DNA of 7,750 nucleotides from Gammaproteobacteria bacterium (GTDB taxonomy: Bacteria; Pseudomonadota; Gammaproteobacteria; Thiohalomonadales; Thiohalomonadaceae): NCBI GenBank assembly GCA_026193675.1, contig JAPHSO010000257.1, positions 1 through 7,750 of the forward strand, read 5' to 3'. The notes under the pieces were generated by a model. It was not told the DNA's origin. It searched no databases and was given only the letters and a program-made list of their open reading frames with translations. Position 1 is the first letter of the stretch; each line of letters begins with the position of its first letter. Positions 1-5,950 of the stretch are shown here, piece by piece. A program made the position numbers and the translations under genes.

Positions 1-293
1 TAAAAGTGAAATTAGCTGCGTACGAGTTTCAGCGATATGGACAGCTTGATGCTAAGGTTGATTTGATTAGTGCAGACACTGTGTCACAGCAGGATAAGAA
101 TACCCAACAAAGTATTAGCTACCGTGCTCAATTAGAGCTTGCGAATCAATTCCTGGAAAGAGGCGGGATAATATTCTCACTAAGACCTGGAATGATGGTT
201 ACAGCAGAAATAAAAGTGAATACCAGGTCGGTAATGGAATACCTACTCTCGCCGATTCAAAGAGCAGTATCGGAAGCTGGGACCGAGCGCTAA
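1..293 (+). CDS. Type I secretion membrane fusion protein, HlyD family (C-terminal fragment, 5' end off the window)
   Basis: This is the last ~96 codons of an HlyD-family periplasmic adaptor, the protein that joins an inner-membrane ABC exporter to an outer-membrane TolC-like channel in type I secretion. The frame is open to the left edge, and a family member is usually over 400 residues, so most of the gene is missing. A GTG at position 6 is not the true start. Visible family features are the KLAAYEFQRYGQLDAKV segment of the C-terminal beta domain, and near the end RPGMMVTAEIKV followed by VMEYLLSPIQRAVSEA, the usual HlyD C-terminal pattern. The stop is TAA at 291-293. The ABC transporter and substrate are not visible. 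No convincing intrinsic terminator follows. The family call is firm; the exported substrate cannot be told. Confidence 0.9.
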   Translation, partial: KVKLAAYEFQRYGQLDAKVDLISADTVSQQDKNTQQSISYRAQLELANQFLERGGIIFSLRPGMMVTAEIKVNTRSVMEYLLSPIQRAVSEAGTER

Positions 294-313
294 AAGAATT
301 GTAGGACGGTAGA

Positions 314-336
314 AATTATGCAAATGCCTCATAATT
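314..336. repeat. Inverted repeat after the hlyD-like gene
   Basis: AATTATG (314-320) and CATAATT (330-336) form 7-bp perfect arms around a 9-base loop, 20 bases after the stop of the secretion gene. The stem is AT-rich and the nearest T-run starts about 15 bases further on, so it is a poor intrinsic terminator. It lies between the converging ends of the secretion gene and the minus-strand tRNA-Ser. Confidence 0.3.
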
Positions 337-402
337 GTCCCAAACAGGAAATTTTTGGAGATTTTTAGAACGCTTTTATATTGCGTAAGTCATTGAAAAA
401 TA

Positions 403-490
<88 letters not shown>

Positions 491-574
491 GGATAGATTT
501 TGAAGCCTATGTCATGTGCAAGAGAGCTAGACGGATAAACTTCGGCCCAGAGGTCTCCCCCTGAATTGCGACGC

Positions 575-580
575 ATAATA
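575..580 (-). promoter_or_regulatory. Possible -10 element for tRNA-Ser
   Basis: On the minus strand TATTAT matches the sigma-70 -10 consensus at five of six positions. It is followed by GCGTCGC, a GC-rich discriminator of the kind seen at stringently controlled stable-RNA promoters. Transcription would start near 568 and give a leader of about 78 nt. No acceptable -35 lies at the right distance, so this is tentative. Confidence 0.22.
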
Positions 581-655
581 TCGGAATATGTCTCAGAATT
601 CTAGCCTCTAGGCCTGTTCAACAGCCATTATTCCTCAACATATTTGATTCTCCTG

Positions 656-671
656 TGATTCAGCGGAATCA
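656..671. repeat. Perfect inverted repeat upstream of the tRNA-Cys promoter
   Basis: TGATTC-AGCG-GAATCA is a perfect 6-bp dyad with a 4-base loop. It abuts the proposed -35 region of tRNA-Cys (673-678). No T-run follows on either strand, so it is not an intrinsic terminator. It could be a protein-binding dyad or chance. Confidence 0.35.
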
Positions 672-672
672 G

Positions 673-701
673 TAGCTATACGCCGTTTAAACTTGTACAA
701 T
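673..701 (+). promoter_or_regulatory. Candidate sigma-70 promoter for tRNA-Cys
   Basis: The -10 TACAAT (696-701) matches five of six consensus bases and is followed by the GC-rich discriminator AGCGCCG. The -35 at 17-bp spacing, TAGCTA (673-678), is weak. A start near 708 would give a leader of about 40 nt before the tRNA at 748. The position and discriminator fit a stable-RNA promoter. Confidence 0.45.
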
Positions 702-747
702 AGCGCCGCTTTTTTGCTCCATTACGGTGTGAAAAAGTTGCAAATAT

Positions 748-821
748 GGCCGGGTAGCAAAGAGGTTATGCACTGGATTGCAAATCCATGTAGCTCGGTT
801 CGATTCCGGGCCCGGCCTCCA
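748..821 (+). tRNA. tRNA-Cys, anticodon GCA
   Basis: This is a complete 74-nt tRNA very close to E. coli cysT. The acceptor stem GGCCGGG/CCCGGCC is fully paired, with discriminator T and an encoded CCA (819-821). The anticodon arm TGGATTGCAAATCCA gives GCA at 780-782. The T arm CTCGG-TTCGATT-CCGGG has one wobble pair. It has its own candidate promoter upstream and an intrinsic terminator 9 bases downstream. In E. coli this gene lies in a glyW-cysT-leuZ cluster; here tRNA-Leu follows but no tRNA-Gly precedes it. Confidence 0.97.
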
Positions 822-830
822 TATTTAAAA

Positions 831-858
831 AGCGCTCATTTATGAGTGCTTTTTTTTT
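831..858 (+). terminator. Intrinsic terminator after tRNA-Cys
   Basis: AGCGCTCA (831-838) pairs with TGAGTGCT (843-850) around the loop TTTA, an 8-bp stem with one G-U pair. A run of nine T (850-858) follows. It starts just after the tRNA-Cys 3' end, so tRNA-Cys is probably transcribed alone. Confidence 0.88.
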
Positions 859-888
859 GTAACAACCTCATAAATGTAGTTGGGATTG

Positions 889-917
889 CTGAAACTCTAC
901 ATGGAGTGGGGTAGAAT
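889..917 (+). promoter_or_regulatory. Candidate sigma-70 promoter for tRNA-Leu
   Basis: The -35 CTGAAA (889-894, four of six) and -10 TAGAAT (912-917, five of six) are separated by 17 bp. Transcription would start near 924, about 15 nt before the tRNA at 939. The element sits downstream of the tRNA-Cys terminator, which supports a separate transcription unit. Confidence 0.5.
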
Positions 918-938
918 TCTTCCGCTACATGACCATCT

Positions 939-1025
939 GCCCGGATGGCGAAATTGGTAGACGCAAGGGACTTAAAATCCCTCGGTGGTAACACTGTGCC
1001 GGTTCGACCCCGGCTCCGGGCACCA
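939..1025 (+). tRNA. tRNA-Leu, anticodon UAA
   Basis: This is a complete 87-nt class II tRNA close to E. coli leuZ. The acceptor stem GCCCGGA/TCCGGGC is fully paired, with discriminator A and an encoded CCA (1023-1025). The anticodon stem AGGGA/TCCCT holds the loop CTTAAAA, giving TAA at 973-975 for UUA/UUG leucine codons. The long variable arm CGGTGGTAACACTG and the T-loop TTCGACC are present. An intrinsic terminator follows after 13 bases. Confidence 0.97.
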
Positions 1026-1038
1026 TTTAAAATCAAAG

Positions 1039-1068
1039 GCCTGTATCGTTCATGATATGGGCTTTTTT
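1039..1068 (+). terminator. Intrinsic terminator after tRNA-Leu
   Basis: GCCTGTATC (1039-1047) pairs with GATATGGGC (1054-1062) around the loop GTTCAT, a 9-bp stem with two G-U pairs. Six T (1063-1068) follow. The position just after the tRNA-Leu 3' end fits termination of that transcript. Confidence 0.8.
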
Positions 1069-1110
1069 GTTTGTGTAGCATTACATCTATAAGACATCAG
1101 CGGATGAATT

Positions 1111-1158
1111 CTGATAGAGGCTATAACGCATAGAAGCTCAAATCATGAGCTGATAGAG
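1111..1158 (+). repeat. Short direct and inverted repeats upstream of the DUF389 gene
   Basis: The 9-mer CTGATAGAG occurs at 1111-1119 and again at 1150-1158. Between them AGCTCA (1135-1140) and TGAGCT (1146-1151) form a 6-bp dyad with a 5-base centre. The block sits 40-90 bp before the DUF389 start, where an operator could lie. No good promoter could be assigned here, though TATTAT at 1166-1171 could serve as a -10 without a recognisable -35. Confidence 0.3.
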
Positions 1159-1200
1159 TGGCCTTTATTATTTAACCGCATACAGAACGAAATAATTACG

Positions 1201-2184
1201 ATGAAATACATTGAAGTTGTTGCCGATTCAGGTAGCTCAAACACAGTCCGGGCCATAGCTGAAAAGGCCAAGGCGGAGGATTTTCGGCTGGGTGTTGTGG
1301 GCGATGATGGGCTGCAGCAGATGCGAATGCTGGTCTCCGCAGATAAGCTGCAGTGGGTACTGGATGCCTTGCAAAACATCCTCGGCGCTCAACCTCTGGC
1401 AAGGATCATGGTTTTGGCTGTTGAGACCTCTCTACCCAGACTTGAGGAGGAGAAGCTGAAACAGAAGAATGCAGCAACGGCGTCACGTGAGGCGCTCTAT
1501 GATGGTGTGGCGAAAAATGGCCAGCTAGATCGAAATTATCTCGTCCTCGTCTTGCTTTCGACTATTGTGGCTGCCATCGGCCTTATTGAGAATAATATCG
1601 CTGTGGTGATTGGTGCGATGGTGATTGCCCCGCTGTTAGGCCCCAACCTTGCGCTTAGTCTGGGGACTGCTTTGGGTGATATACCCTTGGTCCGAAGAGC
1701 TGCCGTAACACTTCTGTCGGGTATTTTTCTGGCCGTATCACTTTCGGTGCTGCTTGGACTATTTTGGGGATCTGAGCTTACCAGTCCTGAGCTACTCTCT
1801 CGTACTGATGCAGGGTGGGACTCAATAGCGTTGGCGCTGGCATCCGGTGCAGCGGCTGCGCTTTCTCTTTCGACCGGTTTGTCGAGTGTATTGGTAGGTG
1901 TAATGGTTGCGGTGGCACTACTGCCTCCTGCGGCAACTCTGGGTTTAATGCTCGGACATGGCAATATTGAGCTTGCTATCGGTGCAGGGCTGGTTCTTGC
2001 GGTAAATATCGTCTGTGTCAATTTGGCCAGTAAAATTGTATTTATTGCCAAGGGGATCAATCCACGAACCTGGCTGGAAAAAGAGAAGGCTAAACGGGCA
2101 ATGCTTTTCTATGTTCTAGGATGGATTGTGACGTTAGCTGTTTTGATGCTTGCCATCTATGCTCGTCGTACACTGAATAGTTGA
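1201..2184 (+). CDS. DUF389 / TIGR00341-family integral membrane protein of unknown function
   Basis: The product is a 327-residue inner-membrane protein of the DUF389 (TIGR00341) group, whose function is not established. Residues 1-110 are soluble, with a charged stretch rich in Glu and Lys at 80-100. From 111 the protein is strongly hydrophobic, with membrane segments at about 112-130, 132-155, 165-189, 207-224, 228-251, 256-283 and 301-321. Family hallmarks are GLIENNIAVVIGAMVIAPLL (127-146) and VALLPPAATLGLML (238-251). The ATG at 1201 is favoured because MKYIEVVA is a normal start for the family and the next Met is at residue 41. No good Shine-Dalgarno precedes it. The gene follows the tRNA-Leu terminator and converges on the HDOD gene with a 4-bp gap. 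Its neighbours do not suggest a role. The family call is firm; a transporter or channel role is only a guess. Confidence 0.9.
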   Translation: MKYIEVVADSGSSNTVRAIAEKAKAEDFRLGVVGDDGLQQMRMLVSADKLQWVLDALQNILGAQPLARIMVLAVETSLPRLEEEKLKQKNAATASREALYDGVAKNGQLDRNYLVLVLLSTIVAAIGLIENNIAVVIGAMVIAPLLGPNLALSLGTALGDIPLVRRAAVTLLSGIFLAVSLSVLLGLFWGSELTSPELLSRTDAGWDSIALALASGAAAALSLSTGLSSVLVGVMVAVALLPPAATLGLMLGHGNIELAIGAGLVLAVNIVCVNLASKIVFIAKGINPRTWLEKEKAKRAMLFYVLGWIVTLAVLMLAIYARRTLNS

Positions 2185-2188
2185 TAGA

Positions 2189-3220
2189 CTAGAGCTCGAA
2201 ACCGTTGAGCTCTGAATAGGCAAGTGGCCCCGGTTCATCTTTAAGTAGATTCTCTAGTTTGAACTCTGGATCACTTTGAGTCTGTAGGTCACCTTCAGCC
2301 ATCAGGCTGTGTTTCATACTGATAGCGCTGCCCAGAAAAAGGGTCTGTGCCGTTCCAGAAAGTTTTTGACCAGAACGCCATGAGCACTGGTCGGTCACCG
2401 CTTTAACAACTGTCTGAGGCATATGCCAGGCCTCAACAATTTTTACTGATAGCTGTTGAGACAACTCTTCTATCTTCTGCTTGAATGCATTAGAACGGGG
2501 TAAGTGGCTTAGGTCAGGAGCTGTACTTAAGGCCTTTAAAATAATATTCATTCCGGTGTTATGCACCAAACCTGCAAGGTAGGCATCGAAACCATTTTCA
2601 CCTGAGTGGACCGCAATTGTGCGGCTAGCTACAGCTGATTTCAGGGAATGGTTCCAGATTCTTTTACAGCTCTGCTGCAGTGTCTGGTTTCCCCTGAACT
2701 GCATGATCGGTTTAAAGGCTACCGACATCACCACCTCGCGTACCCCCTTTTGTCCAAGGTGAACGACCACCTGTTCAAGATTTTCAGCCTCAACATTCAG
2801 GCGGTAGAAGGGGCTGTTGGCCACCTTGATGACGCCGGCTACCAGAACAGAGTCCTGGCTGATCACCTCAACGACACTCTGCCAGGATGCATCATCTGAT
2901 CTGAGCAGTTTAAGAAGTTTTGGAATCAGATCGGGAAGTCGGGGTATCGCGTCGCTCAGTGAGTTGGGTGAGCGGACCATTGATTCGATTAAATCGATAA
3001 ATGATTCCTCTTCTGTGCTGAGAGGTTCGTTAGTGAGTGACTCACTGCCTGCGATATAGTTGTAGTGTAGATCTTCCAGTAAAGATGATTCTCTCTCATG
3101 GATAGAGAGAGCAGGGGGAGGTCTCTCAGTCCAATCACTATTGGCCTGTTTGGCTTCGGAAGACGGCTCTAACGATCTCTTCAGCTGCTCCTTTTGACGT
3201 CGGAATAGAAAATTAAGCAT
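2189..3220 (-). CDS. HDOD-domain signal transduction protein
   Basis: The product is a 343-residue cytoplasmic protein with an HDOD (HD-related output) domain at about residues 90-285. Such domains occur in bacterial signalling proteins and usually lack phosphohydrolase activity. The domain opens with IPRLPDLIPKLLKLL (92-106), continues through SQDSVLVAGVIKVANSPFYR (121-140), the usual 'repeated segregation of states' region, and VVVHLGQKGVREVVMSVAF. Where a true HD phosphodiesterase would have HD, this protein has LVHNTG (218-223), so the metal-binding Asp is Asn and catalysis is unlikely. Residues 1-85 are polar and probably disordered, with a basic start (RRQKEQLKR); there is no receiver, GGDEF or EAL domain. 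The ATG at 3220 is preceded by a strong GAGAGGGG ribosome site. It diverges from glk across 405 bp. An in-frame TAG lies one codon before the ATG, after a long open stretch. The partner is unknown. Confidence 0.9.
   Translation of the reverse strand: MLNFLFRRQKEQLKRSLEPSSEAKQANSDWTERPPPALSIHERESSLLEDLHYNYIAGSESLTNEPLSTEEESFIDLIESMVRSPNSLSDAIPRLPDLIPKLLKLLRSDDASWQSVVEVISQDSVLVAGVIKVANSPFYRLNVEAENLEQVVVHLGQKGVREVVMSVAFKPIMQFRGNQTLQQSCKRIWNHSLKSAVASRTIAVHSGENGFDAYLAGLVHNTGMNIILKALSTAPDLSHLPRSNAFKQKIEELSQQLSVKIVEAWHMPQTVVKAVTDQCSWRSGQKLSGTAQTLFLGSAISMKHSLMAEGDLQTQSDPEFKLENLLKDEPGPLAYSELNGFEL
2191..2213. repeat. Inverted repeat at the convergent DUF389/HDOD gene ends
   Basis: AGAGCTC (2191-2197) and GAGCTCT (2207-2213) are perfect 7-bp arms, extendable by one G-U and one A-T pair to leave a 5-base loop. 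The repeat begins 7 bases past the DUF389 stop and lies within the last codons of the HDOD gene. Neither strand has a following T-run, so it is not a textbook terminator, but it could stabilise both 3' ends. Confidence 0.4.
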
Positions 3221-3223
3221 GGT

Positions 3224-3322
3224 CTACCCCTCTCTCAGAGCAGATTGAAACTCGTCCGACTCTTCCAGCAGTGCTTTAATCCGCTTTAATTCTGACACTT
3301 TCTCTTCAAAACTCCATTTCAA
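3224..3322 (-). CDS. Possible small protein upstream of, and in frame with, the HDOD gene
   Basis: From a TTG at 3322 the minus strand encodes 32 residues ending in TAG at 3226-3224, three bases before the HDOD ATG and in the same frame. The peptide is a charged amphipathic helix (for example SFEEKVSELKRIKALLEES). The TTG has a modest AGG ribosome site six bases upstream. The frame is open a further 31 codons upstream, back to TAA at 3416-3418, and that part also reads like protein (IEIVSYEYRSKRFPQFPPPH, then LYYRRN) but has no ATG, GTG or TTG start. It may be a translationally coupled small protein, the remains of a longer N-terminus for the HDOD protein cut by a nonsense codon, or chance. 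I do not recognise the sequence. A possible -10 (3334-3339) would leave almost no leader before the TTG. Confidence 0.35.
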   Translation of the reverse strand: MKWSFEEKVSELKRIKALLEESDEFQSALREG

Positions 3323-3333
3323 ATTACGCCTGT

Positions 3334-3362
3334 AGTATAAGTGAGGCGGTGGGAACTGTGGA
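3334..3362 (-). promoter_or_regulatory. Candidate promoter for the HDOD gene
   Basis: On the minus strand the -35 TCCACA (3362-3357, four of six) and -10 TATACT (3339-3334, five of six) are 17 bp apart. Transcription would start near 3327, giving a leader of about 107 nt to the HDOD ATG. It overlaps the open frame described upstream of HDOD, so the promoter and the longer coding reading are alternatives. Confidence 0.3.
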
Positions 3363-3625
3363 AATCTTTTACTTCGATACTCGTAGCTTACAATTTCTAT
3401 AAAAGAGACTATAAGTTATACAGGTGGGATTGAGTTATATGGTATCTATTCAGATGGTGCCTTTTATCAGCTGGGGAGGAAATTCTACGATCTCGGCCAC
3501 GATGACTCGTAGATTGTATGGCTATTGATGTGAGTTTTTCTCGACTCTCTTCATAGGTCTGTAATAACTTTGTGTTTATCATCAGGTCTGGAGCTGTTTC
3601 AGTTAAATCGTGTGGAAAGGATTAG
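3363..3625. other. Divergent intergenic region between the HDOD gene and glk
   Basis: No convincing gene is seen here apart from the minus-strand open frame that reaches to about 3415. ACTCGTAG occurs at 3379-3386 and 3505-3512, and TCTACGA (3484-3490) pairs with TCGTAGA (3507-3513) across 16 bases. TATAAGTTATA (3410-3420) is an 11-bp palindrome. A purine-rich GGGGAGGA at 3474-3480 resembles a ribosome site but has no start codon at a useful distance. I could not assign a glk promoter with matching -35 and -10; TATCAT at 3577-3582 and TAATAA at 3562-3567 are isolated -10-like hexamers. No terminator or structured RNA is evident. Confidence 0.5.
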
Positions 3626-4594
3626 ATGATTGTAATTGCTGGTGACATTGGTGGTACGAAAAGTTGGCTTGCACTTCTTAATGTTGAAGCTGGCCGCGAG
3701 TGCTCGGTTATCAATGAGGCGCGTTATCGTAGTACACGATTCGATAACCTGGATATATTAATAGAACAGTTTCTGCAAGATTCAGAAATGCCCGTTGATG
3801 AGCTGAAAGGTATGGTTCTGGCCATTCCTGGCCCCGTTCGAGATGGCTCCATTCAATTGACCAATCTCAACTGGAAACTCAGCGCAACTCAAATAAAGGA
3901 GCGCTTTTCTCTATCAGAGGTGACACTGGTCAATGATTTTCAGGCGGCAGCTTTGGGGACGCAAACCCTGGTGTCGGTTGACTATTCGAAACTGAATGAC
4001 GCTCCTGAAGCTGACGGTTCAGGAAATGGTGTTCGTTTGGTGATAGGTGCGGGGACCGGCCTCGGAATGGCCTATCTATATAAAGAGGGGTTGGAATATG
4101 TCCCTGTGGCTACTGAGGGTGGCCATGTCGACTTTGCGCCAGTAGATGATAGAGAGATAGCCCTACTCAAATATCTTCAAGGTCGATATAGACGCGTATC
4201 TTACGAACGAATTCTGTCGGGTGATGGATTGGTTGCACTCTATCAATTTTGTGTTGGAAACTTAACCGATGAGTCGAGTGAAACCGCTGAGTGGATTAAT
4301 CGTGAGGCGACAGATGGCGACAACTCTGCTGCGGTGGAGAGTCTGCAACTATTTGCCTCAATCTATGGTCGATTCGTCGGCAATATGGTTCTGGCATTTA
4401 GACCAGAAGATGGGGTCTACCTTACCGGTGGTGTGAGTGCCAAGGTGGGGCAGTGGCTCGATTCTTCTGAGTTTAAAGATGCTTATCTGGATAAAGGGCG
4501 TATGCTTGATATTGTGGCCCAAACGCCAGTTTATCTGGTGACTAATGAGAGACTTGGACTGCAGGGAGCGATCAAAATTGCTAGCAGTTTGTAA
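3626..4594 (+). CDS. glk: Glucokinase (ATP-dependent, bacterial Glk family)
   Basis: This 322-residue cytoplasmic enzyme phosphorylates glucose with ATP to glucose-6-phosphate. It matches the bacterial Glk family, whose E. coli member is 321 residues. The N-terminal phosphate-binding loop is AGDIGGTKSWLAL (5-17). The sugar site shows LVNDF (101-105), with Asn103 and the expected catalytic Asp104, then EGGHVDFAP (164-172), with Glu164 and His167, and YERILSGDGLV, with Glu194. The second nucleotide loop is IGAGTGLGMAYL (140-151), and LTGGVSAKV (267-275) closes the fold. There are no ROK-type CxCGxxGC zinc cysteines, which separates it from ROK kinases. The start is supported by AAAGGA four bases upstream. 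It is the first gene of a tight same-strand set, with 27 bp before glgC, so it probably feeds glucose (for example from glycogen breakdown) back into sugar-phosphate pools. Confidence 0.95.
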   Translation: MIVIAGDIGGTKSWLALLNVEAGRECSVINEARYRSTRFDNLDILIEQFLQDSEMPVDELKGMVLAIPGPVRDGSIQLTNLNWKLSATQIKERFSLSEVTLVNDFQAAALGTQTLVSVDYSKLNDAPEADGSGNGVRLVIGAGTGLGMAYLYKEGLEYVPVATEGGHVDFAPVDDREIALLKYLQGRYRRVSYERILSGDGLVALYQFCVGNLTDESSETAEWINREATDGDNSAAVESLQLFASIYGRFVGNMVLAFRPEDGVYLTGGVSAKVGQWLDSSEFKDAYLDKGRMLDIVAQTPVYLVTNERLGLQGAIKIASSL

Positions 4595-4621
4595 TTATGT
4601 TGTAGGTAGGAGATAGCAGGT

Positions 4622-5938
4622 ATGAGTGAAGAGCTAAAGAGTGATCATTTGAAGCTCAAAAAGTATTACGTTGAGACAAAAACGGCTACTGAGGTGGCGC
4701 GTAAGACATTAGTGCTCGTGCTGGCTGGTGGTGAGGGGTCTCGACTCATGGGGCTGACCAAGTGGCGCGCAAAACCGGCGGTACCTTTTGGTGGCAAATA
4801 TCGCATTATCGACTTTGCGCTCTCCAACTGTATCAATTCAGGATTGCGCCGGATTGGTGTACTGACTCAATATAAATCGCATTCACTACTACGTCATCTA
4901 CAGCGTGGCTGGAGTTTTCTACGGGCTGAAATTGGAGAGTTTGTAGAGGTGCTGCCTGCGCAGCAACGACGAACAAAAGAGTGGTATCTGGGAACCGCCG
5001 ATGCGCTCTATCAGAATATCGATATTATGCATCGCCACTCTCCCGATTATGTGATGGTACTGGGTGGTGATCACATCTACACCATGGACTATTCAAAGAT
5101 GATGATGGCCCACGTCAACTCTGGTGCCGATGTGACCGTAGGCTGCATAGAGGTTCCAAAGGAGGAGGCGACCGGGTTTGGCGTCATGTCGGTCGACAAT
5201 GAACTGCATGTGACAGAGTTTACCGAGAAGCCGGAAGAGCCAGATACCATTCCAGGTAAGCCGGACAAATCTCTGGCATCGATGGGGATCTATGTTTTCT
5301 CAACACACTTTCTATATTCAGCGCTGATTGCAGATTCAGAAGATGAAAATTCATCCCATGATTTTGGTAAAGACATTATTCCCAACTCGATCCTTTATGC
5401 CAAGGTGGTCGCCTATCCCTTTATTGATAGTGATGGAAGTCCCCGCTATTGGCGTGATGTGGGCACAGTTGACTCTTTCTGGAAGGCCAATATGGAGCTT
5501 TGTGCCGTTGAGCCTGAGTTAAATCTCTATAATCGCGACTGGCCTGTCTGGACCTACCAAACCCAGCACCCCCCTGCAAAATTTATCTTCGATGATGATG
5601 GTCGACGTGGCCAGGCAATCGATTCAATGGTCTCCGGTGGCTGCATCATCTCGGGAGCCCTTGTTAAACGCTCAGTGCTCTTTTTTGCGACACGAGTAGA
5701 GAGTTTTAGTGTGGTTAAAGATAGTGTGCTCTTGCCTAAGGTGACGGTGAGTAAAAATTGTCGCATTAGCAATGCAATCATCGACAAAGGGACCTTTATT
5801 GCAGAGGGAACAGTTATTGGTGAAGATCCTGAAGAGGATGCAAGACGCTTTCATGTGACGCCAGAAGGGATTGTTCTGGTTACCCCCGATATGCTGGGGC
5901 AAAATCTCTTCATCGCCGGTGAGTTACACGAGAAGTAA
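4622..5938 (+). CDS. glgC: Glucose-1-phosphate adenylyltransferase (ADP-glucose pyrophosphorylase)
   Basis: This 438-residue enzyme makes ADP-glucose from ATP and glucose-1-phosphate, the committed step of bacterial glycogen synthesis. It aligns over its full length with E. coli GlgC (431 residues). The nucleotidyltransferase domain shows VLAGGEGSRL (33-42), RAKPAVPFGGKYRIIDFALS (49-68) and the adenine-site WYLGTADA (121-128). LGGDHIY carries the catalytic Asp150 and FTEKP the glucose-1-phosphate-binding Lys203. SLASMGIYVF and NSSHDFGKDIIP follow. The C-terminal left-handed beta-helix runs from about 335 (SGGCIISG) to EEDARRF and EGIVLVT. Residues aligned with the E. coli fructose-1,6-bisphosphate site differ: Lys39 is Trp48 and His46 is Pro55, while Arg52 is kept as Arg61. 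TAGGAG lies nine bases before the ATG. It sits 27 bp after glk and 12 bp before the GH57 gene, so the three are probably co-transcribed. Confidence 0.97.
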   Translation: MSEELKSDHLKLKKYYVETKTATEVARKTLVLVLAGGEGSRLMGLTKWRAKPAVPFGGKYRIIDFALSNCINSGLRRIGVLTQYKSHSLLRHLQRGWSFLRAEIGEFVEVLPAQQRRTKEWYLGTADALYQNIDIMHRHSPDYVMVLGGDHIYTMDYSKMMMAHVNSGADVTVGCIEVPKEEATGFGVMSVDNELHVTEFTEKPEEPDTIPGKPDKSLASMGIYVFSTHFLYSALIADSEDENSSHDFGKDIIPNSILYAKVVAYPFIDSDGSPRYWRDVGTVDSFWKANMELCAVEPELNLYNRDWPVWTYQTQHPPAKFIFDDDGRRGQAIDSMVSGGCIISGALVKRSVLFFATRVESFSVVKDSVLLPKVTVSKNCRISNAIIDKGTFIAEGTVIGEDPEEDARRFHVTPEGIVLVTPDMLGQNLFIAGELHEK

Positions 5939-5950
5939 AACAGTCTGTTT
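5938..5950. repeat. 13-bp palindrome filling the glgC-GH57 gap
   Basis: AAACAG-T-CTGTTT is a perfect dyad that runs from the last base of the glgC stop codon to the base before the next ATG. As RNA only a weak 4-bp stem could form. It occupies the place where a ribosome site would be expected and contains none; GAGAAG at 5930-5935 is too far upstream (15 bases). Translation of the next gene may depend on coupling to glgC. Confidence 0.4.

Noticed and set aside
6..293. The GTG at position 6 as a start of a short stand-alone gene
   Set aside because: The frame continues to the window edge, and the residues match the interior of the HlyD C-terminal domain, so this is a truncated view of a longer gene.
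836..1081. Minus-strand open frame of 81 codons
   Set aside because: It runs across two intrinsic terminators and the whole tRNA-Leu gene, and has no family features.
1536..2060. Minus-strand open frame of 174 codons
   Set aside because: It lies opposite the DUF389 gene, whose translation shows clear family motifs. The Ser/Thr/Pro/Ala-rich product is the typical antisense shadow of a hydrophobic protein.
3470..3500. GGGGAGGA resembling a strong Shine-Dalgarno
   Set aside because: No ATG, GTG or TTG lies 4-12 bases downstream; the next ATG is about 20 bases away and opens no useful frame.
3439..3528. Plus-strand 29-codon open frame (MVSIQMVPFISWGG...) with a distant AGGTGG upstream
   Set aside because: It is short, the ribosome site is about 11 bases away, the composition is unremarkable and it ends well before glk. 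It cannot be supported without conservation.
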